From Bacteroidota bacterium (GTDB lineage: Bacteria > Bacteroidota > Bacteroidia > Bacteroidales > B39-G9), in NCBI GenBank assembly GCA_030592465.1, contig JAUVJB010000204.1:1-5664 (forward strand): a stretch of DNA of 5,664 bases, read 5' to 3'. Below, piece by piece: positions 5,263 to 5,664 of this stretch. The notes beneath the pieces were generated by a model. That model worked only from the letters and a program-made list of their open reading frames with translations. It did no database searches and had not been told where the DNA came from. The stretch's first letter is position 1, and each line of letters starts with the position of its first letter. The position numbers were made by a program, and so were the translations under genes.

Positions 5263-5664
5263 TTAAATAACTGTATTAATGTAAATTTTACCCAAGCCTG
5301 TTACAACAATATCATATATTTTATATCGAATATATTTTGGCAGGAGCGTATAAATATTAAATTTATCAATTAAGTAAACATTAAATTTATTGGCAAAAAC
5401 TACAAAAAGTATGTTTTTTAATAAATTAAGTTTAATTATAGCATTTCGTTTGTATTTATTTGAATATAATTGTGGTTTTAATGTTTCTAAAGTTTTATGA
5501 GCCTGTAAATATTGCCGCTGTCTTAATATATATTTTTTACAAGTAACATAATCGTTATGATATGCAATATTTTCAGGGTCAAAATATATATCAATACCTT
5601 GTTCAAGTGCCCTTACACTTAAATCCCAATCTTCTGCATCGGTTAATCTTTCATCAAACCCACC
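5263..5664 (-). CDS. Family 2 glycosyltransferase, C-terminal part (5' end outside window)
   Basis: The last 133 codons of a GT-A fold, family 2 glycosyltransferase. The fragment opens with the GGFDERL...EDWDL signature: GGFDE at fragment residues 1-5 and E11-D12-W13-D14, which in this family holds the catalytic base. FDPENIAYHNDY (28-39), with the conserved His, and the basic helix KKYILRQRQYLQAHK (43-57) follow, then a C-terminal extension rich in hydrophobic and basic residues (about 70-133) that may sit on the membrane. The frame stays open to the window edge and ends with TAA at 5265-5263, six bases before the methyltransferase start. It was missed by simple start-to-stop ORF finding because its start is outside the window. 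Sugar and acceptor are unknown. Confidence 0.88.
   Translation of the reverse strand, partial: GGFDERLTDAEDWDLSVRALEQGIDIYFDPENIAYHNDYVTCKKYILRQRQYLQAHKTLETLKPQLYSNKYKRNAIIKLNLLKNILFVVFANKFNVYLIDKFNIYTLLPKYIRYKIYDIVVTGLGKIYINTVI

Overview
The window looks like a piece of a Bacteroidota chromosome. It is strongly A+T-rich (roughly 70-75% by eye), it lacks clear Shine-Dalgarno sequences, it contains candidate -7 boxes of the Bacteroidota type (TAnnTTTG), and its gene families (AAA ATPase-DUF4143, GxxExxY, FkbM methyltransferase, glycosyltransferases) are common in that phylum. All genes lie on the minus strand, so the locus reads from right to left.

The two ends are parts of a surface-polysaccharide locus. 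On the right are the C-terminal end of a family 2 glycosyltransferase (5263-5664) and, 6 bp behind it, an FkbM-type methyltransferase (4363-5256). On the left is the N-terminal part of a family 4 glycosyltransferase (1-502) that starts with TTG. Neither the left nor the right glycosyltransferase is complete in the window.

Between them lies an accessory island of about 3.8 kb (about 503-4362). It holds two tandem ATPases of the AAA_14-DUF4143 type (1507-2652 and 2902-4146) and a small GxxExxY protein (731-1117). All three carry acidic/E-x-K motifs of the PD-(D/E)XK nuclease fold. The rest of the island is repeats: ACCGCAGAGACGC-type hairpin elements on both sides of the GxxExxY gene and beside the FkbM gene, a 45-bp near-perfect direct repeat bracketing the ATPase pair, a second unrelated inverted repeat between the ATPases, and a 14-codon relic of a second family 4 glycosyltransferase start fused to the 3' end of the first ATPase gene.

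Interpretation: a polysaccharide gene cluster has been split by an island assembled around GC-richer hairpin repeats. The repeats and the glycosyltransferase relic suggest that the ATPase cassette arrived from, or recombined with, another glycosyltransferase locus. The biochemical roles of the ATPases and the GxxExxY protein are not known. That they form one system is a hypothesis, not something the sequence proves.
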